Origin: Arthrobacter sp. 24S4-2
Lineage (GTDB): Bacteria; Actinomycetota; Actinomycetes; Actinomycetales; Micrococcaceae
Length of the DNA: 64,000 bases
Reading direction: 5' to 3'
NCBI RefSeq assembly: GCF_005280255.1
Contig: NZ_CP040018.1
Location: 1,426,001 to 1,490,000 of the forward strand
The notes under the pieces were generated by a model. The model saw only the letters and a program-made list of their open reading frames with translations. It was not told the DNA's origin and searched no databases. This document shows positions 61,879-64,000 of this stretch, piece by piece. Position 1 is the stretch's first letter. Every line of letters begins with the position of its first letter. The translations under genes and the position numbers were made by a program.

Positions 61879-63111
61879 ATGACTGAAGTCCGCAAACGCA
61901 AAACCATGAAGATTATTGGCGTGGCCGCAATCTGCGCCGCGGTGGCTGGCGGCGGCATCGGCGTCGCTACGGCACCCAGCTGGGCGGAGTCAGTGTTCCC
62001 CTCGGAATCGGCCAGCCCGGTCCGCAACGAGCCCGGACTGGCTGCCCCGGTGGTCAAGGCCGTTGAGCTTGGTGTGACCCCCACCGATGGCGCCGCGGCC
62101 GTCAATCCCGCCGTTGCCCCGTCCGTCAAAGCCGTAAACGGAACCGTAAAGGACGTCGTCCTGGCCACTGCCGACGGCGGCGAGCCGGTCAAGGGCACCC
62201 TCAGCGCCGACGGCTCCGCCTGGACGGCGCTGGACCCGCTGGAGTTCGACGCCGCCTACGCGTACGCCTTCACGGTGGTGGACCAGACCGGCCGCGAAAC
62301 CAGGAAGACGCAGACGTTCACTACGGTGGCGAAGTCGAACGAAGCCGACGCCGCCGTGTACCCGCAGAACGGGGCAACCGTGGGCTCCGGCCAGCCGATT
62401 GAAATCGTTTTCTCCGAACCGGTCCTGAACAAGGAAGCCATGGAGAAGGCCGTCACGGTCACCGCGTCCTCGGGCCAGGCAGTCGCCTGGCGATGGTATT
62501 CGGACCAGCGCGTGCGCATCCGGCCGGAAACCTTCTGGGCGTCCGGGAGCCAGGTCACCGTGGACATGAAGCTGTTTGGCATCGACTTCGGCAACAAGAT
62601 GATCGGCAACATCGACAGCAAAGTCAGCTTCAAGGTAGGTCCGCAGCGCGTTGCCGTCGTGGACGACGTCACCAAGACCATGAACGTATATTTCGACGGG
62701 CAGCTTGTGCGGACGGCCCCCGTTACGCTGGGCGATGCGGAGTGGCTCTCGCCCACAGGTTTCGCCGTGATCATGGAACAGGAACGCCACTCCAAATTCA
62801 ACGCCGGAAGCATCGGCCTGAAGCCAGGCGACAAGGGCTACTACCCGCCGCTGACCGTAGAATACGCGAACAGGCTTACGTCCTCTGGCGTTTACGTTCA
62901 CCAGGCGCTGGAATCCGCCTGGAGCTACGTCGGCAAGGCCAATGTCTCACATGGCTGTGTTGGCCTGCTGCCGGCCGACGCTTCCTGGTTCTTCAACAAC
63001 ATGAAGACCGGGGATGTGGTCCAGACCCTCAACACCGGTGCTCCGCCGGTGGAGCCGCTTGAGGGCTACGGTGACTGGAACATTCCGTGGGCGCAGTACG
63101 CCAGGCGCTAA
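61879..63111 (+). CDS. L,D-transpeptidase with Ig-like domains, copy 2
   Basis: 410 residues, same build as its neighbour: signal helix (IIGVAAICAAVAGGGIGVAT), two Ig-like domains and YkuD domain with VHQALESAWSYVGKANVSHG and CVGLLPADASWFFNNMKTGDVV. Both proteins share SEPVLNK, FWASGS/FWAANS, GIDFGN/GVDFGN and end GDWNIPWAQYA, so they arose by tandem duplication. ATG 61879 is selected because GGAGAAGG precedes it; ATG 61867 is an alternative. Confidence 0.92.
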   Translation: MTEVRKRKTMKIIGVAAICAAVAGGGIGVATAPSWAESVFPSESASPVRNEPGLAAPVVKAVELGVTPTDGAAAVNPAVAPSVKAVNGTVKDVVLATADGGEPVKGTLSADGSAWTALDPLEFDAAYAYAFTVVDQTGRETRKTQTFTTVAKSNEADAAVYPQNGATVGSGQPIEIVFSEPVLNKEAMEKAVTVTASSGQAVAWRWYSDQRVRIRPETFWASGSQVTVDMKLFGIDFGNKMIGNIDSKVSFKVGPQRVAVVDDVTKTMNVYFDGQLVRTAPVTLGDAEWLSPTGFAVIMEQERHSKFNAGSIGLKPGDKGYYPPLTVEYANRLTSSGVYVHQALESAWSYVGKANVSHGCVGLLPADASWFFNNMKTGDVVQTLNTGAPPVEPLEGYGDWNIPWAQYARR

Positions 63112-63121
63112 CCGCCGTGCC

Positions 63122-63973
63122 CTAGGGGGTTTCCCTGCCGAAGGGGAGACGGTTCAGGCGTTCGCCCACCCTGGTGCTGCGTGCCCGCGCCCGGGTCAGC
63201 CTGGCAAGCTCCCGTTGACGGCGCTCCACCAGCACCGCTGCCAGGTACTCCTCCGGGCCCGTGCCGGGCGGTGGTGGCGGGGCGACGCTCGCGGACACTT
63301 CCGTTGCCAGTGAAGCCGCCAGTGAGGCACGCGATGCCGGCGACATCCGCCCGGCCTGGCGGATGAACTGGGCTGCGCGGCGCGCCACGGCGTCCGGAAT
63401 GCGGCCGATGTCGGCAAGCGCGGACCAGGACCTCAGGTGCGGGGGAACGAACGGGACAAACGGCGCTTCCGCCGGCACCCGGCGTCGGAGGGAATACGTT
63501 CCGGCAACAACATCGCCGAGCCGCTTGGATTTGTCGTTGAAGAGCGCGACGGCGATCGCGAGCCCGCCGAACGTCAGGTAGATCTCCAGGAAGCCGATCA
63601 GGCCGCGGATCACTGCATGCCGGAACCGGATGGCGCCGCCGTCGTCACGCACGATCCGTAGCCCGGCAGCGAGCTTGCCCAGTGACAGCCCGCGGGTAAG
63701 GGTTTCCACTGCCACCGGGAGGATCACGAAGCAGAACACCACACTGACAAGCACCAGTGCCCTGGCAGCGGCCCCGTCGAGGTCACGGTAGGCGGAGGCT
63801 ATGACCGACATCATCACTACGAGAAGGACGATGTTGGCGACGACATCCAGCAGCAGGCCCAGTGCCCGCGCGGCGAACGAGGCAGGCCGCAACTCCAGCA
63901 CAACCGCTTCGCCTGTGATGATTGAACTCAAAGCCGGGTCCCCGTCCCCTACACGCCACCTATGGACGCTCAC
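63122..63973 (-). CDS. RDD family membrane protein
   Basis: 283 residues. RDD domain with about four helices in the N-terminal half: ASFAARALGLLLDVVANIVLL (the Arg-Asp-Asp-like RALGLLLDVV), GLSLGKLAAGLRIVRDDGG and SKRLGDVVAGTYSLRRR. The C-terminal 100 residues are soluble and Arg-rich. Family members are thought to handle solutes or metals; the role here is unknown. GTG 63973 is near the window edge; an in-frame TTG about 16 codons later is an alternative. Ends 10 bases from the second transpeptidase gene, tail to tail. Confidence 0.88.
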   Translation of the reverse strand: MSVHRWRVGDGDPALSSIITGEAVVLELRPASFAARALGLLLDVVANIVLLVVMMSVIASAYRDLDGAAARALVLVSVVFCFVILPVAVETLTRGLSLGKLAAGLRIVRDDGGAIRFRHAVIRGLIGFLEIYLTFGGLAIAVALFNDKSKRLGDVVAGTYSLRRRVPAEAPFVPFVPPHLRSWSALADIGRIPDAVARRAAQFIRQAGRMSPASRASLAASLATEVSASVAPPPPPGTGPEEYLAAVLVERRQRELARLTRARARSTRVGERLNRLPFGRETP

Positions 63974-64000
63974 AGTCTAATCCGGGCACGCTAGGGTAGT

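Overview
The window is a GC-rich chromosomal stretch from an actinobacterium, most likely Micrococcaceae (Arthrobacter or Pseudarthrobacter). This rests on a mycothiol S-conjugate amidase, a WhiB regulator, several actinobacteria-only families (DUF501, DUF3499, DUF4245, DUF4307, DUF5719, TIGR03089), GTG/TTG starts, many apparently leaderless genes, and gene order that I recall being shared with M. tuberculosis (eno-divIC-DUF501-ppx; greA to fum/glpX; purE-purK-gtrA to whiB2 and sahH). There is no rRNA, CRISPR array or prophage. One tRNA and one IS element are present. It reads as core genome with small accessory scars.

Layout. 0-8 kb: enolase, divisome protein DivIC/FtsB-like, DUF501, exopolyphosphatase, a membrane-anchored subtilase and type II NADH dehydrogenase, then an ACT-domain gene running into a GNAT domain. 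8-14.2 kb: a short tRNA-Leu(TAA) and a complete branched-chain amino acid ABC transporter (binding protein on +, livH-M-G-F on -); both transcription units carry a CRP-like box about 100 bp upstream. 14.6-23.7 kb: YccA-like membrane protein, thiolase, the Leloir genes galT-galK divergent from galM, AI-2E-type transporter, threonine dehydratase, rhomboid protease. 23.7-35.2 kb: greA, DUF4307, mca, thioredoxin-fold DUF255 protein, HAD phosphatase, hemolysin III, cis-prenyltransferase, phoH2, then GNAT, hypothetical, prepilin peptidase and NUDIX genes. 35.2-41.8 kb: TetR plus MFS exporter operon, fumarase, carbonic anhydrase, DUF4245, class II fructose bisphosphatase. 41.8-42.4 kb: a 26-bp palindromic repeat in three copies around a truncated DUF559 gene. 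42.4-64 kb: a cell-envelope block (FemX-like ligase, manA, LCP ligase, GtrA, large GT2, two L,D-transpeptidases) mixed with purE/purK, whiB2, ahcY, an IS1182-type insertion and an RDD membrane protein.

Two window-wide patterns stand out. First, at least seven genes (ACT-GNAT, thiolase, galK, cis-prenyltransferase, DUF559, FemX-like, GT2) are each broken by loss of exactly one base, mostly inside short G or C runs, with the family's conserved sequence resuming in the next frame. Uncorrected sequencing deletions are the simplest explanation, so most of these genes are probably intact in the cell. Second, more than ten genes have a TAnnnT hexamer placed exactly six bases before the start codon and no ribosome-binding site, the layout of leaderless mRNAs; this fixes several start codons. 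Individual points of interest are a near-perfect Rex-type operator on the ndh promoter, an Ig-like domain fused to LivH, a class I-shaped tRNA-Leu, and a HAD phosphatase lacking its acidic motif.
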